A stretch of 64,000 nucleotides of DNA from assembly GCA_030704615.1 (NCBI GenBank), contig CM060734.1, forward strand, positions 38,828,042-38,892,041. The letters run 5' to 3'. Origin of the DNA: Takakia lepidozioides (Eukaryota > Streptophyta > Takakiopsida > Takakiales > Takakiaceae). The notes beneath the pieces are model-generated. The model was not told the DNA's origin. It did not search any database and was given only the letters and a program-made list of their open reading frames with translations. Within the stretch, counting starts at the first letter, position 1; every line of letters begins with the position of its first letter. The position numbers and the translations under genes are program-made. Shown here one piece after another: positions 1-11,514 of the stretch.

Positions 1-1589
1 TCTCATCCATTGTAAAGGTCATTGCAAAGCTAGAGAGTTAGACTTTAATATGAATAAAATAAAAACATTTTGAACAAAACTTCTAAATGTTACATCAGTT
101 TAATCATTAAGAGATGCACATTTTTCTGGTGGTAGTAATTGTCAAAAAGTTAAAACAATACCTATCCTATCAACTGGTGCCCCCATTCATTCACAAGAAT
201 GAATGGTACAAAGTCATCCTAATTGTGATATCCACATCCTCACAAAAATGTGGACAAATTCCACCTTTATGCTTTTGGAGCCGTGGTATTACCAAGGTAC
301 TCTTATACTTATGTGAAAACACATAAGACTTCCAACTAATAGTGCTAGTTCGAATGAAAAAGCAGCCGTGCTTCCAGTGTTTTTGTTTCATACCAAAGTT
401 GGGATCTCCTCTTGCTCCGCCACAAGCAATTATAAGATAAAGAGTAGGTCAATTATTTCCAAATGTACTCCAGATTACCTCTCAAAACCAAGTTTTGAGC
501 AGTAATTTGCCCATTTAGAGTTATTTTTTCTATGAGAATGCCCCCATCCACATTGTGATTTTATGGCACATACAAGGTGCCATTTCCAAAATTCTGTTGC
601 AGATTTTGATGAGGGTTATTTTGTATTCTTCTATATATACGACTTTGATTCTAAAAAAGTATGAAGGTATGCAAGATATCTATAATCACGTCCCTATGTG
701 GTAGATACAGATACATCCGTCCATACCACATGTGGCGGTCTATGGTTGTGTATGGTTATGGGTCTTTGTCCAGTGATTAGCCAGCTTACCCTATTGCTGC
801 CTTTACTATTAAATTGCTCATCATGGTAAACATTTTCCAGACTTTTGCCTCTGTTATTTCCGTGATCTTATACAATATTTCCTACCTACTTATTGACATT
901 CATTTGAAGATGGTTCAGGATCCAAAAATCCTTTTTTTGAAGGGGCCCTGCTTAGAGCCCACCAAAGTGAGGTGGAGATACCTTGGTGTTGGTGGCTCTT
1001 TCCAGGTGGCAGAGCTATCCCGACCGACATCTTCAAAAGTTGAGGAAGCGATAAAATAAGTCATTAATGGCATATAGGGCAATCTATGCCCTAATAAAAG
1101 GTCCCCAAAGACTCCTCAGTTTGGAACCCTATTTTAACTAATTCTGGACTTTTGGCTTAAATCTGGACCAAACTTAATATGTATTTGAATTAAAATTAAT
1201 TCAAATTTTGTTAATAATATCTTGGATAGTAATGTGTGATTGAACTTTGTGAAATTACAAGTGATGTCATACTTGCTTCAAAATGTAACATATAAGATGT
1301 CCATTTGACATTGAAGTGTTTGTGAAGTTGCAGTGTAACTCAACAATTCATTGAACGTCGACTGGGAAGTCGAATGATGTAATATTACATTATGTTACAA
1401 TCACGATAAACAAATGTGTCGAATCGAACATGGGATAGACTCATAGTACTCTACCATACTTGATATAAGTTGATAGTAATTTTGATTGAATCTTCATGTT
1501 GACAAGCACAATATTCATAGACAATGCCATTGAAATAATGTTTTGGGTGTGAGAAGGGCAGTAAAATATTAAAATAGCGTGAACATTAG
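1..1589. other. AT-rich intergenic DNA, no gene recognised
   Basis: No reading frame here is longer than 81 codons and none resembles a known protein. Around 1,125-1,165 the words CTATTTTAACTAATTC and GGACTTTTG occur together. The same pair recurs near 48,283-48,310, so part of this stretch belongs to an old dispersed repeat. A weak copy of the AACGTC..ACT palindrome discussed elsewhere lies near 1,353-1,376. Confidence 0.6.
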
Positions 1590-2785
1590 GAAGATGACCT
1601 ACTAGGGCAGTAAACTAAGGTTTGGGGTGTAACTAGATATATTAAGTGCAATAAGGTCCAAGTTTGTGGTGACTTGGAGAAGGGTTTAGGGTTTTAAAGG
1701 GTTTATGATAGAAAGAGAGAAACAAATATGGACGACTCTAAACCCTGTAGAATGTAAAAATGTAAGGGGAATTTGATATCCATGTAATCATTCTATCATA
1801 CGTTATCTAACTTGAAAATTAAAGAAAACATTAAGAGAATGATACAAATTTTACAAGAGGTAACATGGTAGTACAATAAGGTTTGGAGTTTCTTATAAGT
1901 AGGGTACTACACTAAGGTTTTGGTATATGGTAAAAGTAATGGTTTAGGGTGCTAAGGGTCACGCTTAAGCTTGGGGTAAGGATTATTAAGGGAAGGGTAA
2001 GGGTTTAGGGATTTAGGGTAGAAAGGATAAACAAATATGGAAGACTCACACATGGTAGTACAATAACTTGGTTTGGAGTGTAAGTAGGGTAGTACACTAA
2101 CATGGTTTTGGTATATGGTAAGAGTACTAATGGTTTATGGTAGTAAGTGTCAGGCTTAAGCTTAGGGTAAGAATTAAGGCCAGGGTAAATGAATGGGTAA
2201 GGTTTTAGGGTTTGGATTTAGGGTAGTTCAAAGGGACAAACAAATATAGAAGACTCACACATGGTAGTACAATAACTTGGTTTGGAGTGTAAGTAGGGTA
2301 GTACACAACCTGGTTTTGGTATATGGTAAGAGTACTAATGGTTTATGGTAGTAAGTGTCAGGCTTAAGCTTAGGGTAAGGAAGGTCAGGGTAAAGGAATG
2401 GGTAAGGATTTAGGGTTTGGATTGAGGGTAGTTCAAAGGGACAAACAAATATAGAAGACTCACACATGGTAGTACATAACTTGGTTTGGAGTGTAAGTAG
2501 GGTAGTACATAACCTGGTTTTTGGTATATGATAAGAGTAATGGCTTAAGGTAGTAAGTGTCAGGCTTAATCTTAGGGTAAGGATTAAGGCCAGGGTAAGG
2601 GTTTAGGGTTTGGATTTATGGGAGTACACAAAGGTTTTTGGTACATGGTAAGAGTAATAGTTTAGGGTACTAAGTGTCCGGCTTAAGCTATGGAAGGGTT
2701 AAGGGAAGGGTAAAACGAAGGGTAAGGATTTAGAGGTGATGGTAAAGGTATAAATGGACAAACAAATATAGAAGACTCGCACTCA
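1590..2785. repeat. ~205-bp minisatellite with telomere-like words
   Basis: A tandem array of long units. The landmark AAGACTCACACATGG begins at 2,041, 2,250 and 2,455, giving periods of 209 and 205 bp. More diverged units precede it from about 1,600 and a 1.5-unit block follows to 2,772. Each unit contains ACAAACAAATAT, TGGTATATGGTAAGAG, CAGGCTTAAGCTTAGGG and a run such as GGGTTTAGGGTTTGG. TTTAGGG is the plant telomere repeat word, but here it is scattered and degenerate. Array boundaries are approximate. Confidence 0.85.
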
Positions 2786-2970
2786 CTAGAACAAGACACT
2801 CCAAAAAAACATTTAGACTGGATTGGAAAAGAAAGAATCCAGGGGTTGTGCCAGCTTTTTTTTTTTGGTGCATTGTCTGTTTTGTAAGCCAGAATCCCCC
2901 ATGTCACGAATATATGTAGATGAACAGAATGTACAGCTGTGCAGAGTCCAACACGGCAGAAAGAAAATAG

Positions 2971-3000
2971 ATGAACGTCCACTGCCCACTCGAGGTTCAT
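2971..3000 (-). repeat. Palindrome copy at 3' end of DUF7869-type gene
   Basis: A 30-bp imperfect inverted repeat with arms ATGAACGTCCACT and ACTCGAGGTTCAT around GCCC. It is one of eight clear copies in the window. It lies just beyond the last recognisable codons of the transposase-like gene at 3,027. Confidence 0.75.
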
Positions 3001-3026
3001 TGCGACAGAAAAAGAAGACCAAAGGA

Positions 3027-5240
3027 TCACCCAACGCCTGAGGGGTTACCTTCTTTCTTCGGTCTCCAACACTCCACCTCCTTCACTTTCTTAAAATTAG
3101 GATCTTCCTTTTTTCGGATGACATCTGAAATTGCCATTCCCATCCAGACCGGGCACGTCGTTGGGTCATGAGGGCGAACGAGCACAAAAAACCCTTTCTC
3201 AATATCCTTGAACGGATTCAAGGGTATCATTGGACGCTCACACCTAGGGCCACAGTAAGGTTCTGGAACTTCATCCTTATCTTCCATATCTTGCAGTATC
3301 TGTGGCTGGATACCATCCCTCCGATGGTTTGAGGACCAATTTGTTTTCGGCCAAAATCCCTCAAGAAGCTAAATATGATCCGGAATGTCTTGCATTGGCT
3401 TATCAAGTTCGGCGAGAATATATCCCTAGTATTGGTCATATTGTTCCATCACACCCCGGTAATGATCGTCAAGCAACATTCATTTGGTCCAAAAATCTTT
3501 GTATTTCTTAATACCATTTTTTATGAATGACTGTTTTTCTGAGGAGTCGTCCTCGACTCCCCATATCGGTCTTCTTGGAACGGCATATGGGTCTCCTTCA
3601 AGGAGATATGGAGTCCCATCAGGATTGGACTTCCACATCTTAACGCTGGAGTTTGTAGGAAGCCACTCCGAATCAGTAGCTGACTTCTTGTAATTCATAA
3701 CGGGCCAGCCATCCGCATCCTTAAAACATCGAAAGACGTGCATCTCTGAGATCCCCACCAAAGCCTCCTTTCCATCATGAATACAACCCTTAACAAACTT
3801 CTTGAAGTCGAGAACCTCCTGTGTGATTTGAGGAATGAATTGCATATCTTGGGAGATCATGAATGACCTCATCAAATCCGGAAGAATGTAGGTGCTGCGT
3901 TCCTTTAGTTTCTTCGAGAGATAGCTAAAGAATCCGTCAATATCCTCATGGGTGTGCCCGACCATGAGAAAACTAAGCTGGATCTCTTCAAAGACATCTT
4001 TGGCAGTGAGGAGGGATATGAAAGTAAGCATCCATTTGTTCTTATTGTCCTTGGAGGAGTTGTCCATCTGCAAATAAAGTCGTCTAGGAAGTGGTCGAGC
4101 ACCACGTTTATCGTGCGGCCTGCAGGGTTTCAGAGCCTCCAAACATCTCAATTTACCTCTCATGAGCGTTTCAAAAAAATCATTTTGAACTTCAGTGTCG
4201 AAAATGTTCCTGGATTCCCGGCATGTCGGCTTTTCTAGTTGGCGCAGGCACCGAGCCAGCGACCCAATTGTAAAATTTGAATTGTCTTTCCAGAACTCAA
4301 GGGAAAATTGAGTGTAAGCTCCATCTCCGTGTCCGCGCGTAACCATTCCTGTCAATGAGACAGGCAACTGACCCAATCCGGAGACCATCTTGTTCGTCGT
4401 CTGAAGCCTCGGAATAGCCATTTTCCTATGATCCATCTTATCATGAATAATACATAGGAACTCCTCCGGAACCATAACGGACTCATTCCTCCAGCTATGG
4501 TATAGCCTTCTGCATGACTCTTGATGCCTCAAGTGCAAATCAAGCGCCCGCTTATGTGCGACCTGTTCGGAACTCCTCTTAATCGACTTTTTGATCAAGT
4601 CCTTGAACATCTCACATTTTGTGCACTTAGCAAAGGTGCTTCCTGTTTTCCGAACCTCCACGTTAGGAAATATTCAATTCCGTATATGGCTTATAGCTGG
4701 CTGCGAGACTCCTTTCAAACCGAGCAGTCTGTTTGTCTGCACCCCAACTCCCCAACAATGTCAACGTCCACTGGGCAGTGGAGGTTCTACAAAGTGGAAG
4801 TACAAGAAAGCATGATGGCATCAAAAATCATCCATAGTATTTTGAAAAACAAAAGGGGACAACGAATAAAAGTCACCTCGTTGGACTCCTCTCGAATTCT
4901 CTTCCAGTTCATTTCGGGTGGCAAAATTCTCAAAGTATCCCGACATCCCTCTCCAATGCAACGTGTTTTGTGAGGCATAAGGTCAGTATTGGCATTGATA
5001 ATGGACATAATGTTCCCCTCTGCCTGGAGTGTCCCTGGTCGCGGCCGCTTGACGCCACGATTTCCGTGGAAAGATGACAAACAACCCTCTTTACTGAGCT
5101 TTTTGTACTCCATGTACGTTGACCTTCCAATTCCGTGTATTATCCACCATGCTTTCTCGCAAACATCAACACCTTCTATCGTAACATACGACTTGCGCGA
5201 TGACCCATCCATAATATGAAGTCGTTTTGAAACATTCAAT
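3027..5240 (-). pseudogene. Decayed DUF7869-type transposase-like gene
   Basis: Read right to left, this gives one discontinuous protein. The N-terminal block (5,239 to about 4,800) has VCEKAWWIIHGIGRSTYMEY, a typical lead-in for this family. The central block (about 4,690-3,480) has a KCTKCEMF zinc-binding pair, then LQMDNSSKDNKNKW with a conserved Asp, then FLMVGHTHEDIDGFFS. These last two blocks are the hallmark of DUF7869 proteins, which I take to be transposase-derived with a possible RNase-H-like core. The C-terminal block (3,287-3,027, same frame as the centre) has FVLVRPHDPTTCPVWMG. In-frame stops lie at 3,480-3,482, near 3,370 and 3,420, and a TGA replaces a likely Trp near 4,674. 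A noncoding spacer holding a palindrome copy separates the first two blocks. It looks like a dead mobile-element gene. Function in the cell is unknown. Confidence 0.7.
4763..4786 (-). repeat. Palindrome copy inside DUF7869-type gene spacer
   Basis: Arms AACGTCCACTG and CAGTGGAGGTT around GG, so 11-bp arms with one mismatch. It sits in the noncoding spacer, probably an intron, between the N-terminal block and the CxxC/catalytic block of the transposase-like gene. Confidence 0.85.
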
Positions 5241-5393
5241 CCAAGTTCTCTCCTCGACGAACCCTAAAATGCAGTACGAATTGCCAAGGTTTTTCTCCAA
5301 TCAAAATACTGGCAACACTGAAGCTTGCAGCAAGGTTTGCTGCTCTGAAAAATCCATCCAATATGGAGGACTAAAAAAAGTGCAAGAAAAATC

Positions 5394-6338
5394 TTACTTT
5401 GGATGAAGTGAGGTCGGATGCCTGTATGCTGCTTTCAATACGCCTGTACTATGGTCGTCATTCTCCATGTCACTGCATGATCGTAGGAAATTTTCGAGAT
5501 CAACGGAGAGTATCCGGCCATTTTCAAGAAGTCTTGTTTTTGTTAACGGCCATTTCACAATCGACATCAGTGAAACGGACTCTCCAGAGATTGTTCTGGT
5601 GACCAGAACCCCAACATCGTCCTCTCCGAGTTTGTCATTCAGAATGATCTCGTTAGGAATGCATGCCTGAATTCGGCCTTCGAACAGGGCGTCCCCAAGA
5701 AGAAGACACTGCAAGTTTCTCCAACATTCTCTCCCCAGACCTGCAGGCAGATCCCCCCTAGTCTCACCATTGGATGGAATATCATAGCTTTCAGTGCTTT
5801 GCCCTTGATAATCATTACCTTCTGTGATGGAATGACATCCTGGGTTTCTCGGGGATGATGAATCCACAGTTTCATGCGTGCGAACACATGACACGTCCCA
5901 CACAACTGGAGTCCCAATCGCCTCCTTCAATGTGTCAGGATCCATGTGTCGATAAGGCAGAGGACAGGAGCCGAATGCGTCATCACAAAAAATCAGGGTA
6001 ACTGAATTGGTGGACGAATACAAGTGGTGTCCGTGGCAAGTTCCATCCCCAAAAACATTCAGGCAATCTCCTGAGGCAACAACTGAAGGAGATCCAGGAA
6101 GCGACAGAAACACCCTTTGGCCTACTTGGAACCCCATGAAGTTAGTAACCTCCACTGGGCAGTGGAGGTCTAGTAAAATCCTATTACTGGACTGAAGATT
6201 AACTGAAGGAAAGAAAGTCTTGCCACCGAAAGGAGAAACTTTACGTATAACTTTTTCGACGGTTTTGAATGAGAAAACAATATGGATTGAAAAAGTAAAG
6301 TCAATGTTTGGATCTACACTGGGATTGTTAAAAAACAA
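5394..6338 (-). CDS. ORF upstream of DUF7869-type gene, DUF8039-like
   Basis: An open 314-codon frame. Its middle resembles DUF8039-type modules found in plant transposon-associated genes: VFLSLPGSPSVVASGD, then HLYSSTNSVTLIF, then LPYRHMDPDTLKEAIGTP followed by VVWD. The last 130 residues have no recognisable motif. The first ~60 residues may not be coding, because a palindrome copy (6,147-6,170) and a possible 3' splice site (CAAGTAG near 6,118) fall there. It reads in the same direction as the DUF7869-type gene and starts about 150 bp upstream of it, so the two may be exons of one element. The family assignment is tentative. I cannot exclude an unrelated plant hypothetical. Confidence 0.4.
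   Translation of the reverse strand: MFFNNPSVDPNIDFTFSIHIVFSFKTVEKVIRKVSPFGGKTFFPSVNLQSSNRILLDLHCPVEVTNFMGFQVGQRVFLSLPGSPSVVASGDCLNVFGDGTCHGHHLYSSTNSVTLIFCDDAFGSCPLPYRHMDPDTLKEAIGTPVVWDVSCVRTHETVDSSSPRNPGCHSITEGNDYQGQSTESYDIPSNGETRGDLPAGLGRECWRNLQCLLLGDALFEGRIQACIPNEIILNDKLGEDDVGVLVTRTISGESVSLMSIVKWPLTKTRLLENGRILSVDLENFLRSCSDMENDDHSTGVLKAAYRHPTSLHPK
6147..6170 (-). repeat. Palindrome copy upstream of DUF8039-like core
   Basis: Arms AACCTCCACTG and CAGTGGAGGTC around GG. On the minus strand it is followed closely by TTACTAACTTC, which looks like a plant branch-point word, and then by a CAAGTAG acceptor-like site. The copy may therefore lie in an intron even though a frame happens to be open through it. 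Confidence 0.8.
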
Positions 6339-6339
6339 T

Positions 6340-7136
6340 TGGAATTAAATTGGAGTATGAGGGCGGAGTATAGACTACATCTATCGCTCTGATTACTTCA
6401 TCATAGGAGGTGGGTTGCAACTGATAGAGGGAGTCATGGAGCCTACACCAGGAAATCCATATCGATTGCCAAGCTTTGGATCCAACAGCAGGTCTGGCGT
6501 TCGTTTTTCCTCCTTGCACAATCCATCTTAGGGATGGAGGCCAACACGGGCTTGTTTTAGGCACCGCTACCATCAAATGGTGCCTCATCAATTGACTCCA
6601 GGGACTGGATAAGTTGGTGAAACCCCTCGGCACCCATTTAGCTAGCAATGCTGTTATCTGTGACTCTGGATCAAGCACTCCAAGACCACCATGTTTTTTT
6701 CCCTAGTAGATCTGAGCCCAACTAACAAGTGCTCTTTTATTAGATGCAACATTCGTGGCACCCCAGACAAAATTCCGAGTCAGAGATTTGAGATTCTTGA
6801 TGAAGGATACCCCCGGTCACCATACAGAGGAGGTGAACAAGAGGAAGCCAGCAGTATTTGATTGGCCACCAAGGCTCTCCCAACCACCGTAAAGTGAAGT
6901 GAACTCCAGTATGCAAATCTTCTTTTCAGCTTAATTAGAACAGCTTCTACCCTGCTGTCATCTGAGATGTCAATCCCAATCTGATGTCCCAGAGATTCGT
7001 GGGTCTGGCCCTCAGCAAGCCACTTTAACCCCAAGTCATCTCCCCATAGATCACAATATTTCAGAATGGCATTTGCTGGCAGCTGGCTGAGAAGGCCGAT
7101 AGATTTGCCCCAGTATATCTTCAAGCCGGAAGCCAT
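6340..7136 (-). mobile_element. L1-type LINE 3' fragment (RT thumb region)
   Basis: Two frames read leftwards carry the C-terminal end of a plant L1-type reverse transcriptase. The first (7,136-6,780) has SGLKIYWGKS, then LGHQIGIDISDD, then RFAYWSSLHFTVVGRALVAN. This matches the usual order of an SGLKIN-KS motif, an LG-IG motif, an R-WK-LS-GR motif and V-N. The continuation (about 6,770-6,340) has NFVWGATN, then KKHGGLGVLDPES, then ALLAKWVPR, the usual post-RT block. A stop codon lies near 6,703, and the endonuclease and RT palm are missing, so this is a 5'-truncated dead copy. It is a different family from the LINE at 18,040. Confidence 0.85.
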
Positions 7137-7586
7137 ATGAAATTAAAACAAAAAATGAAAAGTGTGAACTTCTTACAATTACAATTAGTGAAGCTCCAGT
7201 CTGTGAATACATATGGTATTGTCTTTACTATTTTCATGGGTTCCAACCCAAACATGTAGCATTCGTACCACTTATTCTCTAACTATAAGACTTTAGCATT
7301 TTGAACCTCTTCATATGTAGCCCCACTGAGCCTCTCTTCTTTGAGAGATATTTTCTTGGCTTATCAACGAGCTAGGAAATACAATATGCCAGTTGATTGT
7401 AAGTTTGTAAGTAAAGATTTTGAGTCATGTAGGATGGCCGTGTCGAATTAGGTGCAGTTGTTTGAATATGGCACCTCCTCCACAACAAATGCTTTTGAAA
7501 TAGGATCGGGAGAGCGACTCAAGAAGAATTATTCTGGAATTGCTGTGGCTATAGGTACACCGTGTAAGGGAGAACTAGTCAAACAG

Positions 7587-7765
7587 GCACTGCACATTTT
7601 GAACCAGCAATTCATTTTGGCCACCAACTCCAGCACTTGTGCATTTAAGGGTGTATCAAGAGTAAAGACCTAGAAACGGGAAAGCAAGTGCATGCCCACA
7701 TTATCCAAAATGGACTCGAGCCAAATATCCGTCTACTCAACACCTTTGTCAAAAAAAAAAAAAAC
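7587..7765 (+). pseudogene. PPR protein fragment ending in an A-run
   Basis: The first half reads ALHILNQQFILATNSSTCAF. After a frameshift near 7,670 it continues as DLETGKQVHAHIIQNGLEPN and then IRLLNTFV. This is the N-terminal helix pair and first repeat typical of DYW/E-class pentatricopeptide proteins, which bind organellar RNA. The coding trace ends at 7,750 in a run of A residues. That run could be a retroposed poly(A) tail or a simple-sequence accident. No downstream repeats follow. Confidence 0.75.
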
Positions 7766-8194
7766 TAAGAATGGAGGCTGGAGCACGCACAAAAAACAAA
7801 GAGGGAGAGCCTAGAGGTTTAAGGCTTGAAACACAAAGAAGGGCAGCTGGCAGAGCCTCGGTGAGGCTCCCCTAGGTGGACTTACTAATAAAATTGCTAA
7901 TAGCTATCAGTAATCTCTGGCAGATTCTCTATTCATAATTTGTATCTTTTAGGCTTTGTGAGCCTATCCTAGGTGGACTTAGAAATAAAATTACCCCTAA
8001 TTATCAGAAATTTCTGCCTTTCTTTTGACAGGCACATTTTTTTTTTTTTGCCTTTTTTTGCCTATCAAATGCCTTGTGACAGGTGCAAAAAATCAGCCTT
8101 GGTCGGATTTTCCGACAGAATACTCCCGTATGTATGTATCTATCCCGCCACCTGGACATGAAGTCACGTTGTGTGCATGGGGGGTGGGCCATGC

Positions 8195-8460
8195 CCCCGG
8201 TAGGGAATTCCAAATAGGCCTTGATGTGAAATGCATCGCAATTCACTTGATCACCCCCCTAAAAGTGTGCAATTCAATTGAATTGCAAAAACCAGCTTGA
8301 AAAGAACCCTAATTTGCAATTCAATTGAATTGCAAACTATAAATTTTTACGTATTTTTGTATATAACGTATATAATATGTATATATGTATATTCATCGTA
8401 TATACATATACATATGAGAGTATAAGCTGAATATACAACTATTCCTGCTGCCCGTCCAGG
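8195..8460 (+). repeat. Half copy of CAATTCAATTGAATTG foldback repeat
   Basis: This half-element has the central block GGAATTCCAAATAGGCC with GCATCGCAATTCACTTGATC, two CAATTCAATTGAATTGC palindromes, an AT-rich TATACGTATATAATATG tract, and an outer end TATAAGCTGAATATAC followed by CTGCCCGTC. It corresponds to the right half of the complete inverted-repeat element at 34,110-34,817. Confidence 0.85.
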
Positions 8461-8630
8461 AATGGGACAGGGGAAATAAATCGACAGTGGGTACTACGAA
8501 TGGAGCCATGGTGTTTATTGACAGATTTGAATTTGTTTCTAGAGACTTGTGAGCGGGGAAGTGAGGACCCGGGACAGTGCAGCTGATCCAAAGTTTTTTG
8601 TGGATTCTAAAGTAGTTGTGTTTTTCTTAG

Positions 8631-9080
8631 TTGGTCTTAGGCTTGGATTTTGTTCGGCCTTCCGCAATTTTGATCAGAAGAATCTGCTTCATTCTCGCAA
8701 CGAAATCCCCCATCACCTTCCACATCGGGGAGACGTCACTCACTCTGCCATTCTCGGTAGACGTCGCCAAGGGTCTAAGCTCTGCCATCGTCGGCCTCCT
8801 GACGACATTTGAAGAGAAGGAGAAGGCCATGAGGCCACGGAGATGGGACACAATGGAGTACCGGCAGACAGGAGATGATGGTGTTTTCTTTGAGGTATTT
8901 TGCAACCCAAATGCATATGCAATTGCATTCCAGGCCAAAGTTTTGATAACTATCAATGATGACAAGATCAAAGTTGCGTCGGAAGGTCAGCTGAGCACCC
9001 TCAAGTCTAATGTCGATCAATACGTGGATTCTCAAAGTGAGCCTAGGCTTTGTTCCTCGAAGCAGTTTAGGTTTTTGTAG
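8631..9080 (+). CDS. Unrecognised ORF, possible plastid-type exon
   Basis: An open 149-codon frame with an ordinary protein-like stretch from about residue 28 to 135, including SLTLPFSVDVAKGLSSAIVG and KVLITINDDKIKVASEGQLS. The tail pattern (KVASEGQLSTL..NVDQYVDSQ) reminds me of small plastid-located hypothetical proteins of plants, but I cannot name a family. A GTGAGC donor-like site follows DSQ at about 9,037, suggesting an exon cut off from its partners. No other exons were found nearby, so it may be another captured fragment. Confidence 0.35.
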   Translation: MVLGLDFVRPSAILIRRICFILATKSPITFHIGETSLTLPFSVDVAKGLSSAIVGLLTTFEEKEKAMRPRRWDTMEYRQTGDDGVFFEVFCNPNAYAIAFQAKVLITINDDKIKVASEGQLSTLKSNVDQYVDSQSEPRLCSSKQFRFL

Positions 9081-10205
9081 TTTTGAGCCAATGTTTCCAA
9101 AATGTCTCGAGGGCTTTGATGAGAAGTTTTTTCATCATGCCATGTATAGAAGAGGATGCAAATGGTTTACCCTAAATGTTCAATGCTGGCAAATGAGCTG
9201 CTGCCTTTGCACTACATGAACTAGGGAGAAATAGCAGAAGAATGGCTACTGTCACATTTTCTAGGAAGAAGAGACTTTAAGGTATCTTCTATGTGCTATC
9301 TTCCCAAGGAACCAGTGATGTTAGCTTCAGCCGTGTTGAAAATTTTGACAGCCCCTTCCTGGACAAACACTTAGGTGAATTTTGGCTCAAGTGATCTACA
9401 CTTTTGACTCCCTTACATAATGGTAGCCAAGTAGGTTGGTCGTATTCCCTCGGACATGCTACTTATGGAGTGCCATTACCTATGAGAGGACTTTAGGAAA
9501 GAATAACCATAAGAGGGGGTTGCCTCTGATCTAACTATACTATGAGATTTTTCCAATCTGTTAGGTTGGTGGTATGGTGCATAGTCACTATATATCACTG
9601 TGAGGTGTGTTATCTTATCATTTCCAAAACTTAACCTGTCCAAGCTTATAAGGGCTTCTAAGTTGGACTTCCCTTCCAAGTGGAAGACTTGGACAGCCCT
9701 TCGGAATTTTACTATAGGAGATTTAGCAGTATGTCCAGTATACTTAGTGGTTCAATGTGCTACTTCACTAGGTCTAGTTGACTCTCAAAAAAATTCTCTA
9801 CTCAAGGAGTTCGCTGGAAAATGCTAACTAGTCATGAACTTTGTCTACAATTAAGGAATCAAGCCTAAAAGTAGGAAAACCTCTCAATAATCTTGTGTGT
9901 CTTGCATCTCTGGGTCCCCTAAACAATCAAACATTGCTTTATTATCTACAATCACAAGTATTCCAACAAGTGAACTTATGGTTGCAGTGCTATGGACAGG
10001 CCCCTGTGCAGATCCTTGAGATTCTTGCTCCTGTCCTGCTGCTCTGAGGATGTATTATGAGGAGAAGTAGAGTTACTTAAGCGAGCTTAAGCTTATGCTT
10101 ACTGAGCTCAGACATTGCAACAACAACAGGTGTGCAAAGGTGGTGGGCTACGAGCGGCATGATCCCAACTCGAAGGGTATGTCTCTATTTCTCCTATGTT
10201 TTGAA
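9081..10205. other. No recognisable gene
   Basis: Only short frames occur here. A trace near 10,095-10,180 (MLTELRHCNNNRCAKVVGYE) looks protein-like but matches nothing I recognise and is bounded by a GTGTGC donor-like site. Confidence 0.4.
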
Positions 10206-10600
10206 CTAAGGTCTTCTACCGCAAGTTGTGGTATCATGGAGTGCAATGATTGCAAGATATGCCGCATGGTTGTGGGATGAAGGCTTGGAGACCTATGAGC
10301 AAATGGTGCTGAAAGGGGTACAGCCCAACCAAGTAACATTTGTTTGCCTTTGCAATGCATATGCAAGCCTAGCAGCCCTGGAAAAAGGCAAAGAAGTCTA
10401 TGTGATGACATCAGGAAAGCTAGGATTGTACCAAATATTATTCTGGAAAATGCCCGAGTGGACATATATGCCAGATGTGGGAGTATCCAGGATGCAAAGG
10501 GAGTCTTTGACAATATGGCTAAACAAGATGTGGTGTCATGGAGTGCACTGATTGCAGGATATGCCAAACATGGTTGTGGGATGGTAAGTTGTGGTTTACA
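10206..10600 (+). pseudogene. PPR protein fragment (copy 1 of a local duplication)
   Basis: Frames spliced by eye show VVSWSAMIARYA, then a repeat beginning LETYEQMVLKGVQPNQVTF with AYASLAALEKGKEV. After a frameshift near 10,400 it continues as ARIVPNIILENARVDIYARC, GSIQDAKGVFDNMAKQDVVS and WSALIAGYAKHGCGM. These are classic P-L-S pentatricopeptide repeats. Both ends are abrupt. A second, more decayed copy lies at 10,935-11,160. Confidence 0.85.
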
Positions 10601-10934
10601 ACTCAGATTGTGATAGTGTAAGACACAAGAATATACGCTGTTGGAGGCAGTACTGTTTTCTGTTGCTTGTCTTGTACTTGCTTATGGCCCCTCAGCTGAA
10701 GGTGTTAATACAAAGCTGATTTAGGCTACCAATGTCCCAAGTGTAGTCTTCATTAACAGAGCTAAGAGCTAAGATTGTGTCTCTGAGATGTGCAGGTGAG
10801 AGTACAAGAAGCCAGCAAAGACACTCGGATTCTTGAGCTTTGCTTGGATCATCTAGGGGAGGCCAATGCCCTCCCTCTTGTTGAAACGTTGACTATGGTG
10901 GAAACCTCAAAGATTGAGGCAGTGGATGTGGTCT

Positions 10935-11160
10935 TTGGAGACCTATGAGCAAATGATGCTGAAAGGGATAAAGCCCAACTAGGTAACATTCGTTTGCCTT
11001 CGCAATGCATAGCAGCCCTAGAAAAGGACAAAGAGGTCTATGCTAACATCTGGAAAGCTGGGATTATACCAAGTATCATTCTTGAAAATGCCCTTGTGGA
11101 CATGTATGCCAAATGTGGGGGTATCCAGGATGCAAAACGGAGTGTTTGACAATATGGCTT
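10935..11160 (+). pseudogene. PPR protein fragment (copy 2, more decayed)
   Basis: The DNA aligns with the copy at 10,290-10,520 (shared words GGAGACCTATGAGCAAATG, ACATTCGTTTGCCTTCGCAA, GGAAAGCTGGGATTATACC). The reading frame is broken by a TAG after KGIKPN, a deletion near 11,005 and a shift near 11,130. It is a local or dispersed duplicate of the same PPR segment. Confidence 0.8.
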
Positions 11161-11514
11161 GAGTCCACTGATTTCTAACTTTCAGGTCCCCCTTGCCGGT
11201 TGTGTGGTAAGGCCCTAGCAATTATACTGCCCTACTCAAACACCTTTGGTCATGAACTGTCGCATATTGAAGGCTGAGCACAGGGCAGCTAGTGGGAGCT
11301 TTGCCAATGTGCAAGGACTCGAGTGGGAAACTTCGATAGGAAATATGACCTTGTCCACTGTGACTTAAACTGTTATGGATTGTGCTCCTGGGACTTCCAT
11401 TGGGACCTGTGAGCCAAGCCTACAGGGCATGTGTACCTCAAGGATTTCATATTCTGACACTTGTAGAGACTGTGGCCTGCATCACTTCCTGGTAAGGCAA
11501 ACACACTATAAATG

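Noticed and set aside
2683-3030. Minus-strand 115-codon ORF continuing the transposase gene
   Set aside because: It overlaps minisatellite sequence and shows no similarity; the gene's last recognisable block ends at 3,027.
7740-7765. Processed (retroposed) PPR pseudogene
   Set aside because: The A-run is short and no target duplication was found; kept only as a fragment.
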